A model generated the notes under the pieces. That model saw nothing but the letters and a program-made list of their open reading frames with translations, was not told where the DNA came from and made no database searches. A program made the translations under genes and the position numbers. A stretch of 64,000 nt of DNA from Jaltomata sinuosa (taxonomy: Eukaryota; Streptophyta; Magnoliopsida; Solanales; Solanaceae): positions 36,074 to 100,073 of the forward strand of contig QJPP01001838.1 in NCBI GenBank assembly GCA_003996215.1, in the 5' to 3' direction. Numbering within the stretch: the first letter of the stretch is position 1; each line of letters starts with the position of its first letter. Of the stretch, positions 48,761-59,494 are shown piece by piece.

Positions 48761-49290
48761 GTCAGAGTATTCCTCCAGAAGTTAAATCAGGTACGTCACT
48801 AGATTTTTTTCCTGTATGCATCCATAGTCCCCGTACCCCTATTATTATTTGGTTGTGAGTTATCTTGACCTAGAACAGAGTGGGGATAAGAGGGTTGAGG
48901 CCTAGACTTTTAGGTGAAAGAGGGTCTTAGACTATAGAAGGAAGTGGGTGTTCATGCTAGATTCTGGAGTAGTGTATGTTCTGTTAGGGTAAAACGATCA
49001 TAGTTCATTTAAAAAGTTGGTGAGAGGTCCATAGACTTAGGAGGGTAGCATGAACCTAAGGGGGATATGGTGAAATTTAGAATCGACCAAATTTTGGAGG
49101 CTCAGGTAGCGATGCTTGTGGATGTTAGAACAAAGTCAAGAGGGGAGGCAGAAGCTTATTTGCATCCTAGCGTCCTAAGAATACTTCTTCCATTATGATA
49201 CCTTTTTTATGCCTTGTGTGTCAGCGCCATGGTCCCATTTCAGATTCACGATCATGTTCAGATTCTAGAATGGCAAGTGATTGCTTCAGA
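48761..49290 (+). other. Unrecognised spacer between the F gag remnant and its second LTR
   Basis: No family motif, no long frame and no repeat. It joins an internal position of the second LTR at about 49291, not the LTR start, so a deletion took away the pol region and the LTR's first 1.27 kb. Confidence 0.45.
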
Positions 49291-49705
49291 CAATGATTCT
49301 CGTGATTTTATTATAAAATTACTACTAAATTGCATGATTTTGCATGGGTTTTTACATATGAACTCTTATTTTGAATTAAAGGCTAATTATTGTAAATCCT
49401 ACATGCATGGTTTGATATAAGAAAATTGGAAAATTGATAACATGGATTCTCTTGGATTTTTCAAGCAAGTGCATGCCTAGTTCCTATGTTCTATGAAAAT
49501 ATCTGTTATTATGAAATTGAACTAGTTCCATCAAAATTTCTAAGTTATGAACTATTATGCAAGACAAGACACCCGATGTGCCATCAATGCTCATGAACTA
49601 TTTTTCCTAAAACCAAGGTTCGTGAGTAGTATGACGATTCGGGGTATGAACATGTTTATGAACAAGCTTGACATCTTGGCATGTCACATGTATGTGAGCC
49701 TCATG

Positions 49706-49746
<41 letters not shown>

Positions 49747-49885
49747 GAGTAGTATTTAGCACCGAATTGGACCGGGTGAGAGTACCCTTAGTCCCAGAAC
49801 TACGTGCCACCGTAGGTGCCCTCTATGGCTTATGACAGGATCCTGGTATGACATGGTTCTAACTTTTTCCGGTTAGGACAGCCTT
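49291..49885 (+). mobile_element. Second LTR of element F, left fragment
   Basis: Matches LTR F from about 46827 to 47412, including a (TA)n tract at the same relative place (49706-49742). Element H interrupts it after GCCTT. Confidence 0.85.
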
Positions 49886-52117
49886 TGTAACACCCCACAA
49901 CTTTCAAGCCCAGACTTAGCTCAGAAAACCAGAGGAAATAAAAAGTTTCAACTGTCAGCAGAACCACGAGTCGTGGAACATTCCACGAGTCATGGACTGG
50001 ACTCGTGGAAAAAACATCAGAGGACTGCTCCTCTGAAGTTCATTCCACGACTCAAATCTACGGACCATAGAAGTTTCCACGGACCGTAGAACTTGTCCGT
50101 GGAATCTTTGTAGTAGTTGACCTTCAGGAACCACAATTGGGTTCCAGGACCCGTGGTAGTTTCCACGAATCGTGAACCCAAGTCATGGAACCAGTTCCAG
50201 TAGCCTATACTTAAGTCCTCAGGAACCACAATTAGGTTCCATGACCCGTGTAAGTTTCCACGAGTCGTGAACCCAACTCGTTGAACCAAAGTTTAGAGGA
50301 CCAAGATTTCCTACAGGAACCATGAGTGGGTTCCACGACCCGTGGAAGTTTCCACGAGTTATAAACCCAACTCGTAGGGTTCAATCTAGTAGCCCAATTT
50401 TCAGGATCAGGAAACCACGACTGAGTTCCACAAACCATGGAACTTTCCACGAGTCGTAGAACTAAGTCGTGATCCCTGAGTCACGATTTTCAACAGCTTT
50501 TCTAATTAAATTCTAGGGGCACTCTAGACATTTCCTACCTAATTTAATGCCTAGGCTACGTTATTTTGACTACTCTAAGCCTACTTTATTAGTCAAAAGA
50601 TACCTAAAACCTTCATTATCCTAAATTCACCTGACTTATAAAACCTTCAATATCCTAAATTCACCGGACTTAGAAAGAAAGGAATCAAAAGAGGCGATAG
50701 TTTTCTCCCAAGAACAAGTAGAGGCCTTTACCAAGTTCAGCCCTAAAAATCTAAGGATTTCTCCATGGATTTCTTCATCAGGTATGTGGGATTTCACTAG
50801 TGGGTTCCTTTCACCCTTTAGGTCCCTAGATTCCAGTCAAATTCAGTTTTCTCCATGAATGTTTCATACCTAGGGTTCCAAAATCTTAGGGAAACTATTG
50901 TAATTCAATCCTTACAGCTTTTATGGTATTGATTTCATGTCTCTTGGAGAATTGTTATAGTTTCATGAATAATGTTAGAAATCCTAGCTTGTAGAAATTC
51001 TAGTATTTCCATGAATTTAGCTTGCTAAACAGATCAGTTATATGCTCATGCTTTAGAAATTGAATGCCATATCCTTCAGCTTATGTATGTGCATTCTCAA
51101 CCTTTCTTTAGTATTTTGAGCTATCATTTTATTCAGTATATTATCGCTTACATTCAGCGGGAGTAGACTTAGTACCAAGCGGATGAGGGGATGAAGGTTT
51201 AGTTGTCAGTTTAGGTTAAGACCATTAGAAGCAGTCCCCAAGTCCCAGAACTACGGCACCACCATAGGTTTAAAGGAGTCAGTTGTCAGACTAGGTTGTA
51301 CGTCCTTGTCCCTTATGGACATCAATAGTGGATCCACGTCAGTCTTGTTCGTACCCTTGGCACGGTATGAACACCCTCCCATCCAGGATCACAGGTTGGC
51401 CCCATAGTTATCTCAACTTGGGGTATGTCGGTTAGTAGTATCTCCCACAGTCAGATTCATGTGCATTGACCTTGTATCCAGTATTTATATTCAGTATTCA
51501 CTTCAGTATACTATATCATGATTTATACTTGGTCATTACATTCAGTTCAATTTTCAGTTATGTTGCAGTATCTATCTTCATATTCAGTTCTATATTGTCC
51601 AGCTTTGTATACATATCATGCATGCTCAGTACATTCAAAGTACTGATGCATACTTTTGTGCTACATCATTTTATTATGTAGTTTCAGTCACTCAGCATCC
51701 ATACCGCGCCTAGTTCGATTCCCCAGTTCGTACTCAGCAGTTCAGTGGTGAGTCCTCATTAGTTCGAGGACAATAGACATGCTTCATTTCAGTATTTACC
51801 TTCAGTTTTAAATTTGTAGAGTTAGCTAGGGGCATGTCCCAGCAACTCCTATTCAATTTGATGGCTTTCAGACATAGACTAGACTCAGTAGTTGTTAGTG
51901 TTGTTTTCAATCAACACTAAACTATTTTTTCATATTATACCCATTTCAGATTTGTTGGGCTCTCTTCTTCTTTTCAGATATTAAATTGTTTTAGCTTTCG
52001 CACAGTACATATCTCTAAATTGGTTTTGCGTAGATATGTCATGCCATGGGTTAGCTTGGGGTCACTTGTGACACTAAGCACCATGTTGCATCCAGGGGGT
52101 AGCTTCGGGGCTTGACA
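49886..52117 (+). repeat. 5' LTR of element H
   Basis: TGTAACACCCCA...GGGCTTGACA, 2232 bp. About 520 bp (49965-50490) is a dense array of CCACGAGTCGTGGAA-type palindromes starting 80 bp from the LTR start. Splice-donor CAG|GTATGTGGG at 50779-50787; hairpin 51819-51848. Confidence 0.93.
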
Positions 52118-52335
52118 AACTTGGTATCAGAGCATCAGGTTTAAGTGTCCTAGGGTGTTTGAAAGTCGCATCAAGTAGAGTCTTCTTCATGGGTGTGAAG
52201 CACGCCTCACTTATTGGGGAGAAGCTATGAGATGTCATTAGGAATAACTTCCCTTCTTTCTTTTCCAGTTCGTGCTATAGAGTATAAACTCTATTTAATC
52301 ATCCTCTATTCTAACTCATGCTCTTCGCATTTCAG
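50782..52335 (+). other. Candidate leader intron of element H
   Basis: GT at 50782 after CATCAG; AG at 52334-52335 in CGCATTTCAG; 1554 bp. The gag ATG follows four bases later. The 3' LTR keeps the donor as AAG|GTATGTG at 58005-58012. Confidence 0.45.
52122..52133 (+). promoter_or_regulatory. Primer-binding site of element H
   Basis: TGGTATCAGAGC, complementary to the 3' end of initiator methionine tRNA, four bases after the LTR. Confidence 0.93.
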
Positions 52336-52339
52336 AAAA

Positions 52340-55300
52340 ATGCCTCCCAGAAGAGCTAACGCTAGGAATCAATCAACACCAGCAGCTCCAGCAGACCCAC
52401 TGAATGAGCCGATTACGCTTGCCAAATTTAGGGCTGCTTTTCATGTACTTGCTCAGGCCATGACCGCCCAAGTCAATCAGCAGGTTACGGCTCCAGCTCC
52501 GCCTCAAGTCAATATTGTTGTTGCCAATGTTCGGGATTTCACTCGGATGAACCCTCCAGAGTTTTATGGGTCTAAGTCAGAGAAGGATCCCCAAGAGTTT
52601 TTAGAGGATATTCAAAAGGTGACAGACATTATGGGTATCACTCCAGTGGAGAGTGCAGACTTAGCTGCCTATCAGCTGAAAGGGCTGGCTTATACTTGGT
52701 ACCAGCAGTGGAAGGAATCTCGTTGTGCCAATGCAGGATCAGTGACTTGGGATCTTTTCAAGACTACATTTTTGGAATGGTTCTTCCCACTAGAGCTCAG
52801 GAAAGCCAAGGTTCAGGAGTTCATCAATCTGAGACAGAATGACATAAGCATAAAGGACTATGCACTGAAGTTCACTCAGTTATCCAAGTATGCCTTAGCA
52901 ATAGTAGATGACTCCAGAGCTCGTATGATTAAGTTTGTGTCTGGTATGTCTGATGATGTGGTCAAGGAATGCAAGACCGCAATAATCATTAAAGAAATAG
53001 ATTTCTCCAGGCTGGTTACTTATGCTCAATAGATTGAGGAGGAAAAGATCAAGGGGAGGGGAGGTGATGCTAAGAGGGCTAGGACAGGTGAGTATAGCCA
53101 CTTCCAGCAGAGGTTAGAGGGTGGCAATCGCTCTCAATATCGCCAGAAAAATTCAACTCTAGCTCCATCTTCTGCTAGTGCTCTAGTGCCCAAGTTCAAG
53201 AAGGATCATCAGGATAGAGCGCCTGGCTCTAAGTCCCAAGGTAGGGTTACTAATGGGCGCACTAACCCAGTGTGCAAAAAGTGTGGTAGGAACCACCAGG
53301 AGGAGTGCATGGAAGGTAATGGAAATTGCTTTGGATGTGGTAAGCCAGGCCACATGATGAGGGATTGTCCCACAGCTTCTCAAAAGGGTAAGGATGGTCA
53401 CCCGCAGACTCAGACTAGTTCTACAGTAGCTCCAGCAGGGTGCCTCATCTGGTACAGGTGGTGGTCAGCGCCAAAATAGGTTGTATGCTCTTCAGGCTCG
53501 ACAGGATCAGGAGGACACTCCTGATGTGGTCATGGGTACGTTGCGAGTCTTTAATACTGATGTTTATGCATTGTTAGATCCAAGGGCTACACTCTCCTTC
53601 ATCACTCCTTATGTAGCAGTAAACTTCAGTATCAGTCCAGAAACTCTCCTAGAACCCTTCTCAGTCTCTACTCCAGTTGGTGACCCAGTTATAGCTAGAC
53701 GGGTATACAGAAATTGCCCAGTCATAGTTTCCCGAAAGTCACCTCAGCTAATCTGGTAGAGTTAGAAATGGTAGACTTTGATATCATTCTAGGCATGGAT
53801 TGGTTACATACCTGTTATGCCTCAGTCGATTGTAGAACTAGGATCGTTTGGTTTCAGTTTCCTAACGAGCCAGTCTTAGAGTGGAAGGGTAGTAACTCAG
53901 TGCCTATAGGTCGTTTCATCTCCTATCTTAAGGCTAGGAAAATGATCTCCAAAGGGTATATCTATCACCTTGTTGGAGTTAAGGATTCGAGCTTCGAGAC
54001 CCCAACTATAGAGTCAGTCCCAGTGGTAAACAAGTTTCCAGAAGTGTTCCCAGAAGATCTTCCCAGAGTTCCTCCCGAAAGGGAAATCGACTTCGGAATT
54101 GATCTCCTTCCAGATACCCAGCCTATTTCGATTCCTCCTTATAGAATAGCTCTAGCTGAGCTTAAGGAGTTGAAAGAATAGCTTAAATACCTTCTAGATA
54201 AGGGCTTTATCAGACCCAGCATCTGTCTATGGGGTGCTCCAGTGTTGTTCATACGTAAGAAAGATTGTTCCCTCAGGATGTGCATTGACTACCGTCAGTT
54301 GAACAAAGTCACAATCAAGAATAAATATCCCATCCCCAGGATTGATGACTTGTTCAACTAGCTACAGGGCGCTAGTTACTTTTCCAAGATAGACCTCAGA
54401 TCCGGCTATCATCATCTCAGAGTCAGAGATAGTGACATCCCAAAGACAGCCTTCAGGACTCGGTATGGTCACTATAAATTTGTTGTTATGTCTTTTGGAC
54501 TAACCAATGCTCCCGCAGCTTTCATGGACTTAATGAACAGGGTGTCCAAATAGTATTTGGACTTGTTCGTCATTGTCTTCATTAATGATATCCTTGTTAA
54601 TTCTTGAAATGAGCAGGATCATGCGACTCATTTAAGAGTTGTTCTCCAGACCCTCAAGGATCGCTAGCTATTTGCTAAGTTCAGCAAGTGTGAATTCTGG
54701 TTACAGTCTGTCACTTTCCTTAGTCATGTGGTATCCAGAGAAGGGATCTGTGTTGATTCTCAAAAAATTGAGGCAGTAAAGGACTGGCCCAGACCCACCT
54801 CTCTGACATACATCAGAAGTTTCTTGGGTTTGGATGGTTATTACAAGAGGTTCATAGAAGGATTCTCATCCATAGCTGCCCCATTGACTAAGTTGACTCA
54901 AAAAAAGGTCAAGTTTCAATGGTCAGAGGAGTGCGAGAAGAGTTTCGTAGAGCTGAAGACCAGGTTGACTACAACTCCTGTTTTAACTCTACTAGAGGGT
55001 TCAGACAGTTATGTGGTTTATTGTGATGCATCCAGAGTCAACTTGGGTTGTGTTTTGATGCAGCAGGGTAAGGTCATAGCTTATGCTTCCAGACAGCTAA
55101 AGGCCCATGAGAAGAACTACCTGACTCATGACCTCAAGCTTGCAATGGTTGTGTTTGCCCTAAAGATTTGGAGACACTATCTGTATGGTGTTCATGTTGA
55201 TGTGTTCACAGATCATAAGAGCCTTTAGTATGTATTCACCCAGAAAGAGTTGAATATTCATCCGAGGAGATGGCTTCAGTTACTCAAGGATTATGATATG

Positions 55301-56913
55301 AATGTGATCTACCATCCGGGGAAGGACAATGTAATGGTTGATGCTCTCAGTAGACTGTCTATGGGTAGCGTATCTAATATTGAGGAAGATAAGAGAGAAC
55401 TAGTCAGAGATATTAATCAGCTTGCTCACCTAGGAGTTTGCCTTATGGACACAACAGAGGGTGGTGTGATAGTTCAGAATAGGTCAGAATCTTCATTGGT
55501 AGCTGAAGTTAAAGAGAAACAGGATATTGATCCTATACTGCTTCAGCTGAAGGCTGCAGTTCATCAGCAGAGAGTGGATATTTTCTCCTAGGAGGGAGAT
55601 GGTGTACTCTGTTATCAGGGTTGATTATGTGTTCCTAAAGTGGGTGAGTTGAGACAGCAGATCCTTTCAGAATCCCATAATTCCAGATATTCCATTCATC
55701 CAGGTGCCACTAAAATGTAACGTGATCTACGGGAAGTCTATTGGTGGAACGGAATGAAGAGAGACATCAGAGATTTTGTGGTTAAGTGCCCCAACGGTCA
55801 GCAGGTAAAGGTAGAACATCAGAAACCAGGAGGTGTGACTCAGGAGATTAGCATTCCTACTTGGAAGTGGAAAGTGGTTAACATGGATTTCATAATGAGT
55901 CTACCCCATACTCGCAAGCAGCATGATTCTATTTGGGTGATAGTGGATAGAGTCACAAAGTCATCTCACTTCTTGGCAGTCAAGACTACAGATTCAGCGG
56001 AGGATTATGATAGGCTCTACATCAGTGAGATAGTCAGGTTACATGGGGTTCCCTTGTCTATCATTTCAGATAGAGGTCCTCAGTTTACATACCATTTCTG
56101 GAGATCTTTCCAGAAAGGTCTTGGTACTCAGGTGAACCTCAGTACAGCATTTCATCCGTAGACGGATGGTCAGGCTGAGCGTACCATTCAGACCTTGGAG
56201 GATATGTTGAGAGCTTGTGTGATCGATTTAAAGGGTAGTTGGGATGATCACCTACCTCTCATAGCGTTTGCCTATAATAATAGCTTCCATTCCAGCATTC
56301 GGATAGCCCCATATGAGGCCCTCTATGGGCATAGATATAGGTCACCTATTGGTTGGTTCGAAGTAGGTGAAGCAGCTTTGATTGGAACAGATTCAGTACA
56401 TGAGGCTATGGAGAAAGTTCAACTCATCATAGAGGGGATAAAAATAGCTCAGAGTCGTTAGAAGTGCTATGCAGATGCAAGAAGAAGAGACTTAAAGTTT
56501 GAGATCGATGATTGAGTTTTCCTTAAGGTGTCACCATTAAAAGGGGTGATGAGATTCGGCAAGAAAGGGAAGCTCAGTCCTAGATATGTAGGTCCTTACA
56601 GAATCCTGAAAAGTTGCCATCAGAACTAGCAGCAGTTCATCCAGTCTTCCATATTTCCCTATTGAAGAAGTGTGTGGGTGATTCGACTTCGATAGTACCC
56701 TTAGAGAGTGTGGTTGTGAAGGATAGCTTCACCTATGAGGAGGTTCCAGTTGAAATTCTTGACCATCAGGTTCGTAGGTTGAGAAATAAGGAAGTCGCTC
56801 CAGTTAAAGTTTTGTGGAGGAACCAGTCCATAAAGGGAGCTACTTGGGAAGCAGAAGCAGTCATGATGTCCAAGTACCCCCACCTCTTTCCCTCTAATTC
56901 AGTTTCAGCTTGA
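52340..56913 (+). pseudogene. gag-pol polyprotein of element H (Tekay/Del), broken
   Basis: Order: gag (start MPPRRANARN; MNPPEFYGSKSEKDPQEFLE near 52550; LELRKAKVQEFINLRQ near 52795), two zinc knuckles (CKKCGRNHQEEC, CFGCGKPGHMMRDC near 53275-53365), protease (LLDPRATLSF near 53573, with Arg where the family has Gly), RT (VDYRQLNKVTIKN analog near 54285; catalytic box FINDIL near 54580, first Asp changed to Asn), RNase H (VVYCDASRVNLGCVLMQ near 55015), integrase (zinc region with CPNG for CPNC near 55790; VNMDFIMSLP near 55880; SIISDRGPQF near 56060; GQAERTIQTLE near 56170), chromodomain-like end (VKVLWRNQSIKGATWEAEA near 56805). Three frame changes (near 53440, 53730, 56600) and about 13 stops, mostly at Gln codons. 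Not functional. Confidence 0.93.
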
Positions 56914-57112
56914 GCTAAATAGTTTCTCTCCAGTCTCTCAGTTTACTCTTGTATAATTCAGTCTCAATACCATTGTTCCATCAGTTATCCTTGAATTTCA
57001 GCATACTTACATGTTCATGGAACTCAGTTCAGTTAGATATCAGTTTCTAGTACTCAGTTGGTAGGGATTCAGCTCTTTCCCTCCAAACTCAGCTTGTTTA
57101 GTCTTCATTCGA

Positions 57113-57139
57113 GGACGAATGATCCCAAGGGGGAGATAT
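57113..57139 (+). promoter_or_regulatory. Polypurine tract region of element H
   Basis: AAGGGGGAGATAT directly precedes the 3' LTR, the normal plus-strand primer of gypsy elements. Confidence 0.85.
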
Positions 57140-59344
57140 TGTAACACCCCAAAACTTTCAAGCCCAGAATTAGCTCAGAAAACCAGAGGAAATAAAAGAT
57201 TTCAACTGTCAGCAAAACCACGAGTCACTTCCACGAGTCGTGGAACACGTGGACTGGACTCATGGAATAAAGATCAGAGGACTACTCCTCTGAAGTTCAT
57301 TCCACGACTCAAGTCTACGGATCGTAGAAGTTTCCACGGACCGTAGAACTTGTCCGTGGAATCTTTGTAGCATATGACCTTCAAGAACCACGATTGGGTT
57401 CCACGACCTGTGGTAGTTTCCACGATTCATGAACCCAAGTCATGGAACCAGTTCCAGTAGCCTATATACTTAATTCCTCAGGAACCACGATTGGGTTCTA
57501 CGACCCATGGAAGTTTTCATAAGTCGTGAACCCAACTCGTGGAACCAAAGTTCAGAGGACTAAGAATTTCACACAGGAACCACGAGTGGGTTCCATGACC
57601 CGTGGAAGTTTCCATGAGTCGTGAACCCAACTCGTAGGGTTCAATCCAGTAGCCCAATTTTCAGGATTAGGAAACCACGACTGAGTTCCATGACCCCTGG
57701 AACTTTCCATGAGTCGTAGAACTAAATCGTGATCCCTGATTCGCGATTTTCAACAGCTTTTCTAATTAAATTCCAGGGGCACTCCAGACATTTCCTAACT
57801 AATTTAATGCCTAGGCTATGTCGTTTTGACTACTCTAAGCCTACTTTATTAGTCAAAAGCTACCTAAACCCTTAATTATCCTAAATTCTCTGGACTTAGA
57901 AAGAAAGGAATCAAAAGAGGCGATAGTTTTCTCCCAAGAATAAGCAGAGGCCTTCACCAAATTCAGCCCTAAAAATCCACGGATTTCTCCGTAGATTTCT
58001 TCACAAGGTATGTGATATTTCACTAATTGGTTTCTTTCACCCATTAGGTCCCTAGATTCTAGTCACCTTCAGTTTTCTCCATGAATGTTTCAGACCTAGG
58101 GTTCCAAAATCTTAGGGAAACTATTGTAATTCAATCCTTACATCTTTTATGGTATTAATTTCATGTCTCTTGGAGAATTTTTATAGTTTCATGAATAATG
58201 TCAGAAATCCTAGCTTGTAGAAATTCCAGTATTTTCGTGAATTTAGCTTGCTAGAAAGATCAGTTATATGCTCATGCTTTAGAAATTGAATGTCATATCC
58301 TTCAGCTTATGTATGTGCATTCTCAGCCTTTCTTCAGTATTTTGAGCTATCCTTTATTTCAGTATATTATTGCCTACATTCAGTGGGAGTAGACTTAGTA
58401 CCGAGTGGACGAGGAGATAAAGGTTTAGCTTTCAGTTTAGGCCAAGACCTTTAGAAGCAGTCCCCAAGTCCCAGAACTACGGCGCCACCGTAGGTTTAAA
58501 GGAGTCAACTGTCAGACTAGGTTGTACATCCTTGTCCTTTGTGTACATTAGTAGTGGATCCACATCAGACTTGTTCGTACCCTTGGCACGGTATGAACAC
58601 CCTCTCATCCAGGGTCACAGGTTGGCCCTATAGTTAGCTCAACTTGGGGTATGTCGGTTAATAGTGTCTCCCATAGTCAGATTCATGTGCATTGACGTTG
58701 TATCCAGTATTTATGTTCAGTATTCACTTCAGCATGCTATTTTATGATTTATACTTGGTCATTGCATTCAGTTCAATTTTCAGTTATGTTGCAGTATATC
58801 TATCTTCATATTCAGTTTTATATTGTCCAGCTTTGTATACATATCCTTCATGCTCAGTACATTCAAAGTATTGATGCATACTTTTGTGCTACATCATTTT
58901 ATGATGTAGGTTCAGGCACTCAGCATCCAGACCGCGCCTAGTTTGGTTACCCAGTTCATACTCAGTAGTTCAGTGGTGAGTCCTCATTAGTTCGAGGACA
59001 ATGGACATGCTTCATTTCAGTATTTACCTTCAGTTTTAGATTTGTAGAGTTAGCTGGGGGGAATGTCCCAGCAACTCCTATTCAGTTAGATGGCTTTCAG
59101 ACATAGACTAGACTCAGCAGTTGTTAGTGTTGTTTTCAGTCAGCACTAAACTATTTTTTCATATTATACCCATTTCAGATTTGTTGGGCACTCTTCTTGT
59201 TTTTGGATATTAAATTTTTTAGCTTCCGTGCAGTACATATTTCTAAATTGATTTTGCATAGATATGCCATGTCATGGGTTAGCTTGGGTCACTTGTGATA
59301 CTAAGCACCGTGTTGCGTCCAGGGGATAGCTTCGGGGCGTTACA
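57140..59344 (+). repeat. 3' LTR of element H
   Basis: 2205 bp; ends GGGGCGTTACA, where the 5' copy ends GGGGCTTGACA. The palindrome array is at about 57215-57745 and differs from the 5' copy by several small indels inside palindromes. Confidence 0.93.
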
Positions 59345-59494
59345 GCCTTTTTCAGTATAGGTGCATGATACTGGACTCCATTTAGCTCAGCATGGTTTAA
59401 TGTCAGTTAAGAGAAACTCCCGCATGTTTATTTTCAAGCTAATAAGTTATATGATACTCTACTTTGAATCCTGACTTTATTTCACGTTTTATGT
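59345..59494 (+). mobile_element. Second LTR of element F, continued
   Basis: Starts with the GCCTT duplication and matches LTR F from about 47408 to 47557; cut at 59494 by element G. Confidence 0.85.

Larger units (their letters stand above)
49886..59344 (+). mobile_element. Complete Tekay/Del element H, duplication GCCTT
   Basis: Full structure of 9459 bp: 5' LTR 49886-52117, primer site 52122-52133, gag-pol 52340-56913, polypurine tract near 57127-57138, 3' LTR 57140-59344. Perfect GCCTT repeats at 49881-49885 and 59345-59349. The chromodomain-like C-terminus and the iMet primer site place it in the Tekay/Del chromoviruses. The two LTRs differ visibly more than the Athila pair, and the polyprotein is broken, so it is older. 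It sits inside the second LTR of element F. Confidence 0.95.

Noticed and set aside
50017..50450. Minus-strand open frames of 72-90 codons across the H LTR palindrome array
   Set aside because: They arise from the repeated CCACGA/TCGTGG text, which has few stops in some frames; the 3' LTR copy does not keep them.
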